Assembly (NCBI RefSeq): GCF_001591805.1
Contig: NZ_BCVP01000023.1
Span: 62,001-126,000, forward strand
Source: Neobacillus novalis NBRC 102450
GTDB lineage: Bacteria > Bacillota > Bacilli > Bacillales > Cytobacillaceae
Reading direction: 5' to 3'
Length of the DNA stretch: 64,000 bases
The notes under the pieces are model-generated. The model saw only the letters and a list, made by a program, of their open reading frames with translations, did not search any database and was not told the DNA's origin. How positions within the stretch are numbered: the stretch's first letter is position 1; every line of letters begins with the position of its first letter. A program made the position numbers and the translations under genes. This document shows, one piece after another, positions 1 through 8,071 of this stretch.

Positions 1-177
1 TCGTTTTGATGTTCAATAATTTATCATAATAATGTTCTTTCATCGCCTACACCTATCAAAATATATTTAGTACTTTGGCATGCCATTTTTAGATTAAACC
101 ATTTTTTGAAAAAAAGACATGAAAACAAAGCAAGCAGTCGATTTTCCCTGATAATCAGACAATAAAGAAGGAAAAAG

Positions 178-186
178 TGGTATAAT
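178..186 (+). promoter_or_regulatory. Probable glcT promoter (extended -10)
   Basis: The string TGGTATAAT is an extended -10 (TGn plus a perfect TATAAT). The -35 is poor, as is common for extended -10 promoters. It lies about 115 nt upstream of the glcT start. The intervening leader holds a short inverted repeat (GGAATGA/TCATTCC, about 211-240) of unknown meaning. Nothing else is evident in bases 1-299. Confidence 0.5.
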
Positions 187-299
187 GTCGAAAGTCTATA
201 AATATAGAGGAATGACTGTGTACAGGTAGAATCATTCCCAACCAAATGCTTAATCATTAATCCTCTGTTTGACGGAAAAAAACAAGGAGCTGTTTTCGT

Positions 300-1118
300 G
301 TGAAAATAAAAAAAATTCTCAATAACAATGCCGTTGTGGTTTCCGATAATAATCAAGAAAAGATTGCCATTGGCGCAGGAATTGCCTATCAAAAGAGGAA
401 AAATGACATTATTAACCCGAGTAAGATTGAGAAACTATTTGTCATGAAAGAAAATGAGAAATTTCAGAAGCTGCTTCTCCAAATACCCGAAGAACATTTT
501 GCCCTCTCAGAAGAAATTATCACTCACGCGGAAGAATCCCTTGGAGCCAAATTAAACGACCATATTCACATCGCCCTTACCGATCACTTATCATTTGCGA
601 TTGAACGAGTAAGGGATGGAATTAAGCTGAAAAATAAGCTTTTACACGAAATAAAAATCCTCTATAAAAGAGAATTTGATATCGGCATGTGGGCAATCCA
701 GCATATCGAAAATAAGACAAACATTAAAATGCCGGTTGATGAAGCAGCCTTTATTGCACTTCATCTGCACACCGCTAAACTAAAGGGCGGTGATTTGAAG
801 CAAACACTAAGGCAAACTGCAATCATCGGGAGCATGGTTCAGACCATTAAGGATTCCTTAAACATTGAAATTGACGATGATGACCTTTCCTACCAGCGCT
901 TAATCACTCATCTTCGTTTTGCCATTTCTCGAATCAGCAGTCCTGAGCCGCAAACAATCGATGATGAAATGCTGAAAATGATCACCAATAAATTCCCTGC
1001 CGCCTACAACTGTGCAAGGAAAGTCGCTAACGTTCTATTGAAAAATCACGGCATTCTCCTGCCAGAGCATGAACTTGGTTACTTAACCCTTCATATCGAA
1101 AGATTAAGAAAACGATAA
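300..1118 (+). CDS. glcT: GlcT-like BglG-family transcription antiterminator
   Basis: This 272-residue protein has the BglG/SacY layout: an N-terminal RNA-binding (CAT) domain at about residues 1-55, then two PTS regulation domains (about 70-170 and 170-272) with the expected PRD histidines (for example the HLHT segment near 155 and HELGYLTLHIER near the C-terminus). Such proteins bind a ribonucleic antiterminator in a PTS leader and stop early termination when the sugar is present. The start is GTG with AAGGAG nearby. Its likely target is the convergent PTS operon, whose leader carries a GlcT-type element. In B. subtilis glcT instead lies upstream of ptsG in the same direction. Confidence 0.88.
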   Translation: MKIKKILNNNAVVVSDNNQEKIAIGAGIAYQKRKNDIINPSKIEKLFVMKENEKFQKLLLQIPEEHFALSEEIITHAEESLGAKLNDHIHIALTDHLSFAIERVRDGIKLKNKLLHEIKILYKREFDIGMWAIQHIENKTNIKMPVDEAAFIALHLHTAKLKGGDLKQTLRQTAIIGSMVQTIKDSLNIEIDDDDLSYQRLITHLRFAISRISSPEPQTIDDEMLKMITNKFPAAYNCARKVANVLLKNHGILLPEHELGYLTLHIERLRKR

Positions 1119-1153
1119 AAACGCTTGGACCCCATTCGTGTCCAAGCGTTTTT
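1117..1153. terminator. Bidirectional terminator between glcT and PTS IICB
   Basis: AAAACGCTTGGAC pairs with GTCCAAGCGTTTTT around a 9-nt loop. A-runs and T-runs flank both sides, so it can serve both convergent genes. Confidence 0.9.
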
Positions 1154-1165
1154 AACAATCACTTT

Positions 1166-2614
1166 TTATCTTTTCTTGCGGATTTTCATAATTTCATCAG
1201 CAACAAATTGTACATTTGTTCCGACAATAACTTGAATGCTTTCCGGCCCAACGATATTAATCCCTGGTACACCTGTCGCCTTAATTTTCTTTTGGTCGAC
1301 GGCTTTCATGTCTTTTACTTCCATTCTTAGACGTGTGACACAATTGTCAACTGCAGTCACGTTCGCATCGCCGCCTAAGCCTTCATAAATTTGCGCTGCC
1401 ATTACTGCAAATTTACTATCTCCTTTAGCAAGAGACATTTCATCAGCATCTTCATCATCTTCCTCACGGCCTGGAGTCATTAGGTTGAATTTTGTAATGA
1501 TGAAGCGGAATAAGAAATAGTAAATGACCGCAAACACTAAACCTTGAACAAGTAACCAATATGGTTGATTCGCAATTGGAATTTTCAAACTTAACACAAA
1601 GTCGACAAGTCCGGCACTAAAACCAAAGCCTGCTGTCCAATGGAACATTGCAGCAATTGCTAAAGAAAGACCTGTTAACACAGCATGAACAAGATATAGC
1701 ATTGGAGCAACAAACATAAACGCAAATTCAATTGGTTCTGTTACCCCAGTAAAGAAGGAAGCGAAACCGGCAGCGAGCATTAACGAAGCCACTTGTTTTT
1801 TCTTCTTCGTTTTTGCTGTATGAACCATCGCTAACGCGGCTGCAGGCAAGCCAAACATCATAACAGGGAAGAATCCAGCTTGATACATCCCCGTAACACC
1901 TTTTTCCCCTTTACTTGCCCAGAAGTTTTTAATATCATCAATTCCGGCTACATCAAACCAGAACACGGAGTTCAAGGCATGGTGCAGTCCGGTTGGAATT
2001 AATAATCGGTTGAAGAAGCCATAAAGGCCGGCACCAAAAGCACCTAACTTACTAATTCCTGTACCGAAAGAAACTAATCCTGTAAAAATGGCAGGCCATA
2101 CAAAGAACAATACGACAGAAGCAACAATCATTGAAACCGCTGTCATAATTGGCACCAACCGTTTGCCACTAAAGAAGGCCAAGAAATCTGGTAACTTAAC
2201 CTGACTAAATCGGTTGTACATAATCGATGCAACGATACCTGAGAGAATACCAACAAAGGCATTTCCAATTTTTCCAAAAGCGGGATCAACTTTTGCTACA
2301 TCAATTCCTTGTAGCATCGCTACTGAATCTTTTGAAAGCAAAGTTGTTACAACTAAGAAGGCAACTAATCCACTAAGTGCTGCCGAGCCATCTCTTTCTT
2401 TCGCCATCCCGAGTGCTATACCGACAGCAAAGAGAATGGGGATATTGTCAATGATGGAACCTCCGGCTTTAATTAAGAACGATGCTACCGGACTGTCAGC
2501 TCCCCAGCCTGAAGGATCGATCCAGTAACCAATACCCATCAAAATGGCGGCAGCCGGTAATACGGCTACAGGCAGCATTAATGAGCGGCCAAGTCGTTGA
2601 AAATACTTCTTCAT
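1166..2614 (-). CDS. nagE: PTS N-acetylglucosamine-type transporter, EIICB
   Basis: This 482-residue protein has a multi-span EIIC domain (about 1-385) followed by a EIIB domain (about 400-482). The EIIB phosphorylation site is C425 in the motif NCVTRLR. The EIIC part carries GLHHALNSVFWFDVAG and FFTGVTEPIEF. These, with the GYWIDPSGWG segment near the N-terminus, resemble GlcNAc permeases (NagE/NagP) more than glucose PtsG, as I remember them. It would import and phosphorylate GlcNAc, and glucose cannot be excluded. It lacks a EIIA domain, which the upstream gene supplies. A hairpin between the two genes may lower its expression relative to EIIA. Confidence 0.85.
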   Translation of the reverse strand: MKKYFQRLGRSLMLPVAVLPAAAILMGIGYWIDPSGWGADSPVASFLIKAGGSIIDNIPILFAVGIALGMAKERDGSAALSGLVAFLVVTTLLSKDSVAMLQGIDVAKVDPAFGKIGNAFVGILSGIVASIMYNRFSQVKLPDFLAFFSGKRLVPIMTAVSMIVASVVLFFVWPAIFTGLVSFGTGISKLGAFGAGLYGFFNRLLIPTGLHHALNSVFWFDVAGIDDIKNFWASKGEKGVTGMYQAGFFPVMMFGLPAAALAMVHTAKTKKKKQVASLMLAAGFASFFTGVTEPIEFAFMFVAPMLYLVHAVLTGLSLAIAAMFHWTAGFGFSAGLVDFVLSLKIPIANQPYWLLVQGLVFAVIYYFLFRFIITKFNLMTPGREEDDEDADEMSLAKGDSKFAVMAAQIYEGLGGDANVTAVDNCVTRLRMEVKDMKAVDQKKIKATGVPGINIVGPESIQVIVGTNVQFVADEIMKIRKKR

Positions 2615-2767
2615 CTTATTACCTCCAATTAATTTTGATCAAACTACTAAACATCCGAAAATACGACCAATGAAAATAAATGATTTCAGCAAAAATGTGA
2701 CGTATAGCAGCCTTGTGTTTATCTTACTTTTTTTATTAATCACCTCCTTAAGGCATATTTTTTTTAA

Positions 2768-2805
2768 AAGTGAAGTGCTGCCAGTCGAAAGCAGCCCTTC
2801 ACTTT
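2768..2805 (-). terminator. Intercistronic hairpin between PTS IIA and IICB
   Basis: On the minus strand GTGAAGGGCTGC and GCAGCACTTCAC form a stem followed by a T-rich run. Because IICB follows without an obvious promoter, this may be a partial terminator or an mRNA stability element. Confidence 0.6.
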
Positions 2806-2813
2806 TTAGCACA

Positions 2814-3302
2814 TTATTTAGCTGAAGCAGTGAATAAAACTGTCTTGCCGGCAGTACCTTCCTTTTCCTCGGTGAAAACATATTGTTTTTTGCCGTCTTC
2901 ACTGTTGGTAATCACAATCGGTGTGATTGTGCTTTTGGCGTTTGTACTAATATATTCTAAGTCAACCTCTATAAGTAGCTGCCCTGCTGAAACTTTGTCC
3001 CCGTCTTTAACAGCAACATTGAAGCCCTTTCCGTCCAAAGCAACGGTTTCCAAACCGACATGAATCAGAATTTCTGTACCATCGTCGGCACGGAGCCCAA
3101 CTGCATGCTTAGTAGCTGCCACAAGAATAACGGTGCCATTTACTGGAGAAACTATATTCCCGGCTGACGGAATCACAGCCAGACCGTCTCCCATCATCTT
3201 TTGACTGAAAACAGGATCTGGAACCTCCTCAAGCGGAACGATCTTGCCGCTGACTGGTGTATAAAAATCCACTGGTTCTTTTTTGAAAAAATTAAAACGC
3301 AT
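2814..3302 (-). CDS. PTS glucose-family EIIA component
   Basis: This 162-residue EIIA-Glc-type protein carries the phosphoryl-accepting H81 in ILIHVGLETV and the supporting H66 in KHAVGL. It passes phosphate from HPr to the EIIB of the next gene, and may serve other EII proteins that lack an A domain. I chose the ATG at 3302 because AAAGGAG sits 8 nt before it. An ATG two codons upstream lies too close to the same site. It is first in a two-gene operon with IICB under the antiterminator leader described separately. Confidence 0.87.
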   Translation of the reverse strand: MRFNFFKKEPVDFYTPVSGKIVPLEEVPDPVFSQKMMGDGLAVIPSAGNIVSPVNGTVILVAATKHAVGLRADDGTEILIHVGLETVALDGKGFNVAVKDGDKVSAGQLLIEVDLEYISTNAKSTITPIVITNSEDGKKQYVFTEEKEGTAGKTVLFTASAK

Positions 3303-3357
3303 ATCCATTACTCCTTTGTTTTTTTGTATATGGTTCCCAAAAGATGCTAACAACAAC

Positions 3358-3418
3358 AAAAAAGGCATGGGGGTACAAATAAACGGATTTAGAATCCATT
3401 CATTTTACCACCATGCCT
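3358..3418 (-). terminator. Leader terminator of the PTS operon
   Basis: On the minus strand AGGCATGG and CCATGCCT form a stem followed by a T-run, some 55-110 nt before the IIA start. Its upstream arm is shared with the antiterminator, which is the classic arrangement of BglG-family control. Confidence 0.8.
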
Positions 3419-3442
3419 GATCGTATCAGTAACATGTGATCA
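3409..3442 (-). promoter_or_regulatory. GlcT-type ribonucleic antiterminator (RAT)
   Basis: The minus strand reads ACATGTTACTGATACGATCA and continues into the terminator arm GGCATGG. This closely matches my memory of the B. subtilis ptsG RAT (TTACTGAT..GATCAGGCATGA). The two structures overlap at GGCATGG, so GlcT binding should block termination. Confidence 0.78.
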
Positions 3443-3492
3443 ATATTAAACTGCACAACTTAATCATACCACTAATTCCTAATAAAACAATA

Positions 3493-3506
3493 TGTAAGCG
3501 GTAACA
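3493..3506. promoter_or_regulatory. CcpA cre site upstream of the PTS operon
   Basis: TGTAAGCGGTAACA fits every position of the consensus TGWNANCGNTNWCA. It lies about 50 nt upstream of the antiterminator, near the expected promoter, and implies carbon catabolite control. Confidence 0.65.
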
Positions 3507-3532
3507 TTTTTTTAGTTATACACCAACAGACG

Positions 3533-3561
3533 AAAAAAAGAGCGCCGGTTCACCCGCACTC
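3533..3561 (-). terminator. Terminator of the Crp/Fnr regulator gene
   Basis: On the minus strand GAGTGCGGG and CCGGCGCTC form an imperfect GC-rich stem followed by seven T. Confidence 0.7.
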
Positions 3562-3590
3562 ATCAAAAATCCTCCAGAATTGGCCCTGTT

Positions 3591-4316
3591 TCAGACAAAC
3601 AGCAGTCCATCTAAATCTAAAATTTCAATTCGTTTGCGCGGCTTCTGCTTAATTAAGCCTTGATCTTCAAGATCAGCCAGCTTGCGGCTAATTGTTTCCG
3701 GCGTCGTTCCCAAATAGGAGGCTAAATCTTTTTTACTCATTGGCAAGACAAACTCTTTTGCATCATTTTCACTATCTAAACACTCAGCTAAGAAAAGGGC
3801 AATCCGTGTTTCAACTTTCTCAGTTGCAAACCGGGCTGTCTGCTTTTCTGACTGTTCTAGCCTATTGGAGAATTCGGTTAGTATTTTTAAAGAAATTGAC
3901 GGGAATCTCATTAGAAATTGCTGCAGGTCTGAGCGATTAATCAAACAAACCTTAGTTTCTTCCATTGCTTCCGCATAAGACTCGTGAACAGCTTCTTTAA
4001 ATAAAGCAAGCTCTCCTGTGAAATCCCCCGGTGTCAAGATCCTCACCAGCTGTTCTTTTCCTGACTCCGACAGGCGGTAAATTCTGATCTTCCCTTTGTT
4101 TACAATATAAAGCGAATCGGACTGGCCGCCTGCATGGTAAATGATTTCCCCTTTTTTGTACGAAACTGATTGTGCCGTTACCATGATTTCCTCCATTTGT
4201 TCCGCTTCCAAATGATTAAAGATTGGAACAAGCGAAACACACGCTTTCTGAGAGCCTATTGCATGACCATGGGCGTGGCAATGGGTATTCGTCTTTTTTT
4301 CCTCCAAATTTTTCAC
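3591..4316 (-). CDS. Crp/Fnr-family transcriptional regulator
   Basis: This 241-residue protein has a cyclic-nucleotide-binding-fold sensor domain (about 30-150), a dimer helix, and a winged HTH (about 165-235). Recognition helix residues E207-x-x-S210-R211 match the FNR type, which reads TTGA half-sites. The N-terminus is rich in His and Cys (C13, C26; H12, H14, H16, H18), suggesting a metal, heme or redox input, but it lacks the full four-Cys FNR cluster pattern. The start is GTG. It sits 60 nt after the P-type ATPase with no terminator seen, so it is probably co-transcribed and self-regulated. Two TTGAC-N4-ATCAA boxes nearby are predicted targets. Confidence 0.85.
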   Translation of the reverse strand: MKNLEEKKTNTHCHAHGHAIGSQKACVSLVPIFNHLEAEQMEEIMVTAQSVSYKKGEIIYHAGGQSDSLYIVNKGKIRIYRLSESGKEQLVRILTPGDFTGELALFKEAVHESYAEAMEETKVCLINRSDLQQFLMRFPSISLKILTEFSNRLEQSEKQTARFATEKVETRIALFLAECLDSENDAKEFVLPMSKKDLASYLGTTPETISRKLADLEDQGLIKQKPRKRIEILDLDGLLFV

Positions 4317-4376
4317 CCCTATCCTAAATTCATTAACAGATTACTGAAGGTGATTCTATCCTAAGATTACCACAAG

Positions 4377-6284
4377 TTAAACTGAAACTCCTTCAAAAGC
4401 AGCTTGTGATTTTTCTTCGACTTTTCTCCCTTTACGATTAAATCTGATTAACCTCATGGCATTTAAAATAACCAGTAGCACACTTGCTTCGTGGATAAAC
4501 ATCCCGGATGCCAAGTGAACCGAGCCAAAGAGAACCCCGAACAAGAGCACAAACACGATTGCAACCGCGAAATAAGTGTTTTGCTTCATATTGCGGATGG
4601 TTGCTTTTGAGAGGGAGTACGCATGTGAGAATTGCACGAGCTTATCGGCCATCAAGACCACGTCGGCCGTTTCCATTGAAACATCGGTGCCGCCTTCGCC
4701 CATCGCTAAGCCAATATCGGCGGTCGCAATCGCAGGGGCATCGTTAATGCCATCCCCGGCCATCGCAACGACATGTCCGTATGCCTTTAATTTTTTCACG
4801 TAGTTTACTTTATCTTCCGGCAGTAATTCTGCATGACATTCATCAATGCCAAGTTTAGAAGCAACTAATTCCGCTGTGTGTTTATTATCACCTGTCAGCA
4901 TCACAATCTTTTTGATACCATTTTTTCTCATTTCGGCCAACGCTCTTGGGGCATCTTCGCGGATTTGGTCAGCAATAGAGAAAATTCCGGCCACCACGCC
5001 ATCGACTGCGGCAAAAATGGCGGTGTTTCCTAGTTTTTCACGATTGATTGCATACAACAGTGCTTTTTCCGTAATGTGGATGTTTTCTATATTCATTAAT
5101 TTACGGTTTCCTACCGTTACCGTACGTCCCGCCACCTTCGCGCGGATTCCCATGCCTTTGATAATCTCAGCATCTTTAAGTTCACCGTCGAGGTTTACTC
5201 TTCTTGCCTTTGCTTCCTTCACAATTGTCTGCCCTAAATGATGTTCCGAAATGGTTTCCGCCTGTGCCGCCAAGGTTAATAATTCCTTGGAATCAAGATG
5301 ATGGAACGTCTTAATGTCGGTCACTTCCGGTTTCCCTTTCGTCAACGTCCCAGTTTTATCGAATACAAGTGTGTCCACTTTCGCGAACCGATCCATGACA
5401 TCAGAGCCTTTAACCAGGACACCATTTTTCGCGCCATTGCCAATCCCGGCGACACTTGACACCGGCGCACCAATAACCAAGGCTCCGGGGCAGGCAACAA
5501 CTAAGAAGGTAATCGCTAAGTGAAGTTCCCTTGTCACCGCAAAGACGATGATGGCTAATAGTACGACTGCCGGCGTATAAAAATTTGAAAACTTATCTAA
5601 AAATTTTTCCGTCTTTGATTTTGACTCCTGTGCTTCTTCCACCAATTCGATGATTTTAGCAAACGTCGTATCATCGCCGACCTTTTCCGCAACAATCTCG
5701 ATATAGCCATTGTCGACAATCGTGCCGCCAAAGACTTTATCGTCTAAGGCTTTCATTGCCGGCACCGATTCACCTGTTACGGCTGCTTCATTCAATGCTG
5801 CTTGACCCTGAACAACCCTTCCATCCACAGGAATTTTTCCTCCTGAGCGAATGATGGCACGGTCCCCTTCCACGACCTCTTCAATGGAAATGGTCATTTC
5901 GATTTCATCACGAATCACAACCGCTTCCTGCGGCGCCATATCGACTAGCTCTTTTAAAGACGAACGTGTTTTTTCTAATGTACGTGCTTCCAAGTACGCT
6001 CCAAACAAGAATAAGAAGGTAACAACCGCCGATTCCAAGTACTCGCCAATAAAGAGAGCGCCGACAACTGCAATCGTTACTAATAATTCAATACTAAAGG
6101 CTTTCATCCGCAGTGCCTGACACCCTTTTACAGAAATTGGAACACCCGCGATGATTGTTGCGATAATTAGTGCGGGAGTCCTTAGTGCGCTGACACCTAG
6201 CAGACTTGCGGCAAAGGCAATGCCGATTAAAATTCCGGACGTAGCAGTTATATGGTTTTTATGTTGATGTAAAATGTTAATCAC
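4377..6284 (-). CDS. P1B-type heavy-metal ATPase with atypical CPG motif
   Basis: The protein has about 635 residues. It shows the actuator TGES motif, phosphorylated D309 in DKTGT, and MLTGDN and GDGINDAP hinge motifs. The membrane metal motif is ACPG (C265-P-G267) instead of the CPC of copper and cadmium/zinc pumps, and the nucleotide-domain SEHPLA signature reads SEHHLG (H349 replaces Pro). No N-terminal HMA domain is fused; a separate HMA protein is encoded just upstream. I prefer the GTG at 6284, with GGGGGAG 6 nt before it. A TTG at 6305 would leave almost no leader after the predicted promoter. Metal specificity is uncertain: copper is favoured by the neighbours. Confidence 0.85.
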   Translation of the reverse strand: MINILHQHKNHITATSGILIGIAFAASLLGVSALRTPALIIATIIAGVPISVKGCQALRMKAFSIELLVTIAVVGALFIGEYLESAVVTFLFLFGAYLEARTLEKTRSSLKELVDMAPQEAVVIRDEIEMTISIEEVVEGDRAIIRSGGKIPVDGRVVQGQAALNEAAVTGESVPAMKALDDKVFGGTIVDNGYIEIVAEKVGDDTTFAKIIELVEEAQESKSKTEKFLDKFSNFYTPAVVLLAIIVFAVTRELHLAITFLVVACPGALVIGAPVSSVAGIGNGAKNGVLVKGSDVMDRFAKVDTLVFDKTGTLTKGKPEVTDIKTFHHLDSKELLTLAAQAETISEHHLGQTIVKEAKARRVNLDGELKDAEIIKGMGIRAKVAGRTVTVGNRKLMNIENIHITEKALLYAINREKLGNTAIFAAVDGVVAGIFSIADQIREDAPRALAEMRKNGIKKIVMLTGDNKHTAELVASKLGIDECHAELLPEDKVNYVKKLKAYGHVVAMAGDGINDAPAIATADIGLAMGEGGTDVSMETADVVLMADKLVQFSHAYSLSKATIRNMKQNTYFAVAIVFVLLFGVLFGSVHLASGMFIHEASVLLVILNAMRLIRFNRKGRKVEEKSQAAFEGVSV

Positions 6285-6318
6285 TTGATTCTCCCCCTTT
6301 TTCAATTCCCTTACCTAT

Positions 6319-6360
6319 ATGGTAAAGCAGTTACCATTTAAAAAAATTGACGGTTATCAA
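6319..6360 (-). promoter_or_regulatory. Fnr-type promoter of the ATPase operon
   Basis: The palindrome TTGAC-GGTT-ATCAA (6347-6360) is followed, after exactly 22 nt on the minus strand, by TACCAT (6319-6324). This places the box near -41.5, the class II activator position. A TTACC..GGTAA inverted repeat (6311-6325) overlaps the -10. Confidence 0.68.
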
Positions 6361-6371
6361 GAACAATAGAA

Positions 6372-6428
6372 AAAGACTGATAACCATGACCATTGCCAGT
6401 TCGGAGCAATGCTGATTATCAGTCTTTA
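6372..6428 (-). terminator. Terminator of the HMA chaperone gene
   Basis: On the minus strand AAAGACTGATAA and TTATCAGTCTTT form a long stem followed by further T. Confidence 0.82.
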
Positions 6429-6446
6429 AGGGTGCCGCCAAAATGA

Positions 6447-6668
6447 TTAAGAAACTTTCGCTGATAATACCGGGTATCCCAAGTTTTTAATTACATCTCC
6501 TACCTGAGCTGCTTGAATTTGTGCTCCATCAAATTCTGTTTTCACCTTGCTAGAATTAAATAATACTCTGGCTGAATCGACACCCGCTGTTTTATTAAGT
6601 GCGGTTTCAATTTTTTTAATACATGACGGACAAGTTAATGGTTCTAATTGAAAAACAGCTTTAGCCAT
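6447..6668 (-). CDS. HMA-domain metallochaperone (CopZ-like)
   Basis: This 73-residue single HMA domain carries the metal-binding motif LTCPSC (C13, C16) and the usual ferredoxin-like beta-alpha-beta pattern. It should bind Cu(I) or a similar soft metal and hand it to the neighbouring ATPase, which has no HMA domain of its own. A longer reading frame to 6710 is unlikely, because the predicted transcription start lies near 6692. The ATG at 6668 has AAGGGGG upstream. It is a monocistronic unit with its own Fnr-type promoter and terminator. Confidence 0.85.
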   Translation of the reverse strand: MAKAVFQLEPLTCPSCIKKIETALNKTAGVDSARVLFNSSKVKTEFDGAQIQAAQVGDVIKNLGYPVLSAKVS

Positions 6669-6698
6669 TTTCCTAACCCCCTTCGTTTTTATACTCTC

Positions 6699-6740
6699 AT
6701 CATAGTCCACTTAGGCATTTTAAAAATTGACCGCCATCAA
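6699..6740 (-). promoter_or_regulatory. Fnr-type promoter of the HMA chaperone
   Basis: The box TTGAC-CGCC-ATCAA (6727-6740) is followed by exactly 22 nt and then TATGAT (6699-6704, 5 of 6 to consensus). The spacing is the same as at the ATPase promoter. Confidence 0.75.
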
Positions 6741-6751
6741 ATTTGAACTTT

Positions 6752-6784
6752 TTTTAAAAAACAAAAGCCAGTCGATTGACTGGG
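6752..6784 (-). terminator. Terminator after the CtaG-like gene
   Basis: On the minus strand CCAGTC-AATC-GACTGG is followed by a T-rich tract. Confidence 0.8.
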
Positions 6785-6797
6785 ACTTATGTTTTCA

Positions 6798-7355
6798 TTA
6801 TTCATATTTTGTTGGGTCCGTAAAGGTGACGTATAACAGGTAGATGACCAGGCAGATTGCTGTCGTTAAAAATCCCCAGCCGAGCGTTAATTGGTCGATA
6901 ATGAGGTAGTTGTTACATAATTGCACGGGTGCCTTAATATATAACAATCCCATCCCAAAATACTTAATGGTAAATATAACGATAATCGCATTTTTTCCTA
7001 TCGTACTAAGTTTTTTCCAGCTATCACGAAGCGGTATCCCTGCTAAAATGGACAAACTGAAAAATTTAAATACCTCCATACTAGGGAAGGTTAATGCTTC
7101 ATCCATTGCTCTTGGTATCGTCCAGAAAACTACGATGATGAGAAATAAAATAATTCCCGGGATGCCATTTCCATTCCATTTTTCAAAAAAGGCTGGAAAG
7201 CGCAGTTGAAAAAGACGTGCCATTAAGAACCCAGCAATAACCAGCATCGGCATTTGCATATGCATGTGGACAATCATAATCGATTCCAATAAATGGGCAA
7301 CCGGAGGGAGTGCTAAGAAAATAAGCAGCAGTAAACCATAAAAGAATTGGTTCAT
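6798..7355 (-). CDS. CtaG-like membrane protein, probable oxidase copper assembly factor
   Basis: This 185-residue protein has about five predicted membrane helices. Near the N-terminus a helix begins with the His/Met-rich stretch MIVHMHMQMPML, which recalls the His-rich helix of CtaG-type CuB assembly proteins, although this protein is shorter. Its start overlaps the stop of the Sco gene by four bases (ATGA), so translation is coupled. Location next to Sco and the ba3 oxidase supports a role in metal-centre assembly. The family assignment is inference. Confidence 0.6.
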   Translation of the reverse strand: MNQFFYGLLLLIFLALPPVAHLLESIMIVHMHMQMPMLVIAGFLMARLFQLRFPAFFEKWNGNGIPGIILFLIIVVFWTIPRAMDEALTFPSMEVFKFFSLSILAGIPLRDSWKKLSTIGKNAIIVIFTIKYFGMGLLYIKAPVQLCNNYLIIDQLTLGWGFLTTAICLVIYLLYVTFTDPTKYE

Positions 7356-7999
7356 CGCTTACTCCCCCTATCCTTGTTAAGAATGTTGACAAGTTTCTTA
7401 CCTGCTTCATCAATCTTTTTATAGTCCATGACATCGATGAGCGTGCCTTGTTTATCCACTAAATAAAAGGCAGAGTTATGGGCAAAGTTCCCATTTTCAT
7501 CAGGAATTACCGTGACTCCAAATGCCTTTAACAATGAATCTAATTCCGCTTGGTTCGAAATCCTTGCCATCCGCCAGGTTTCGCCATCACTTTTGAAATA
7601 GCCGCGATATTTTTCCAATGTAGCCGGATCGTCTCTTTTTGCATCAAAGCTGATGCTTAAAAAAACAATATCTTTGCCGATATATTTGTTTGGCAGCAAA
7701 TCATACACTTTGGACATGTTCATTTCTAATTTAGGGCAAACCGTTGTACAGGATGTATAAAGGAAGGTAATGAATACGTATTTATCCTTAAACTCAGAAA
7801 TTGAGTATGTTCGTCCTTTGCTATCCTCAAACGTGACATCGGGGAATTTAGGCTTATTGTCGATTAGTTGATTAACCCTCGCTGTTTCCGCTGTAAAAGC
7901 AGTGAATCCAGCTGTCCCAAGATAGAACAATATACATCCAAAGATGATAACAAGAAAACTTGCGAATGCCGTATGCCGGTTCTTGATCACGGAGATCAC
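7352..7999 (-). CDS. SCO1/SenC-family copper assembly protein
   Basis: This 215-residue thioredoxin-fold protein is anchored by an N-terminal helix (about 10-35). It carries the CuA-assembly motif C84-TTV-C88 and the distal ligand H174. SCO proteins deliver copper to, or reduce, the CuA site of oxidase subunit II, whose gene lies just upstream. No good lipobox is seen (IFGC is a poor match), so it is probably a membrane-anchored rather than lipidated form. The GTG at 7999 is used here; a GTG at 7990 has slightly better spacing from GGGAAG. Confidence 0.88.
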   Translation of the reverse strand: MISVIKNRHTAFASFLVIIFGCILFYLGTAGFTAFTAETARVNQLIDNKPKFPDVTFEDSKGRTYSISEFKDKYVFITFLYTSCTTVCPKLEMNMSKVYDLLPNKYIGKDIVFLSISFDAKRDDPATLEKYRGYFKSDGETWRMARISNQAELDSLLKAFGVTVIPDENGNFAHNSAFYLVDKQGTLIDVMDYKKIDEAGKKLVNILNKDRGSKR

Positions 8000-8029
8000 T
8001 TCCCAAATCTATTTTTACTTTAAGTAGAA

Positions 8030-8066
8030 AGAGATAGCTCTAAGCCTCGAGCTATCTCTTTTTTTG
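8030..8066. terminator. Hairpin between ba3 oxidase and sco genes
   Basis: AGAGATAGCTC and GAGCTATCTCT form a perfect stem. The T-run is on the plus strand, so termination of the minus-strand oxidase operon may be partial and allow read-through into sco. Confidence 0.6.
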
Positions 8067-8071
8067 AAAAA

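Noticed and set aside
24..392. 122-codon frame on the minus strand at the left edge
   Set aside because: It overlaps the glcT promoter, leader and start on the other strand and has no recognisable protein features.
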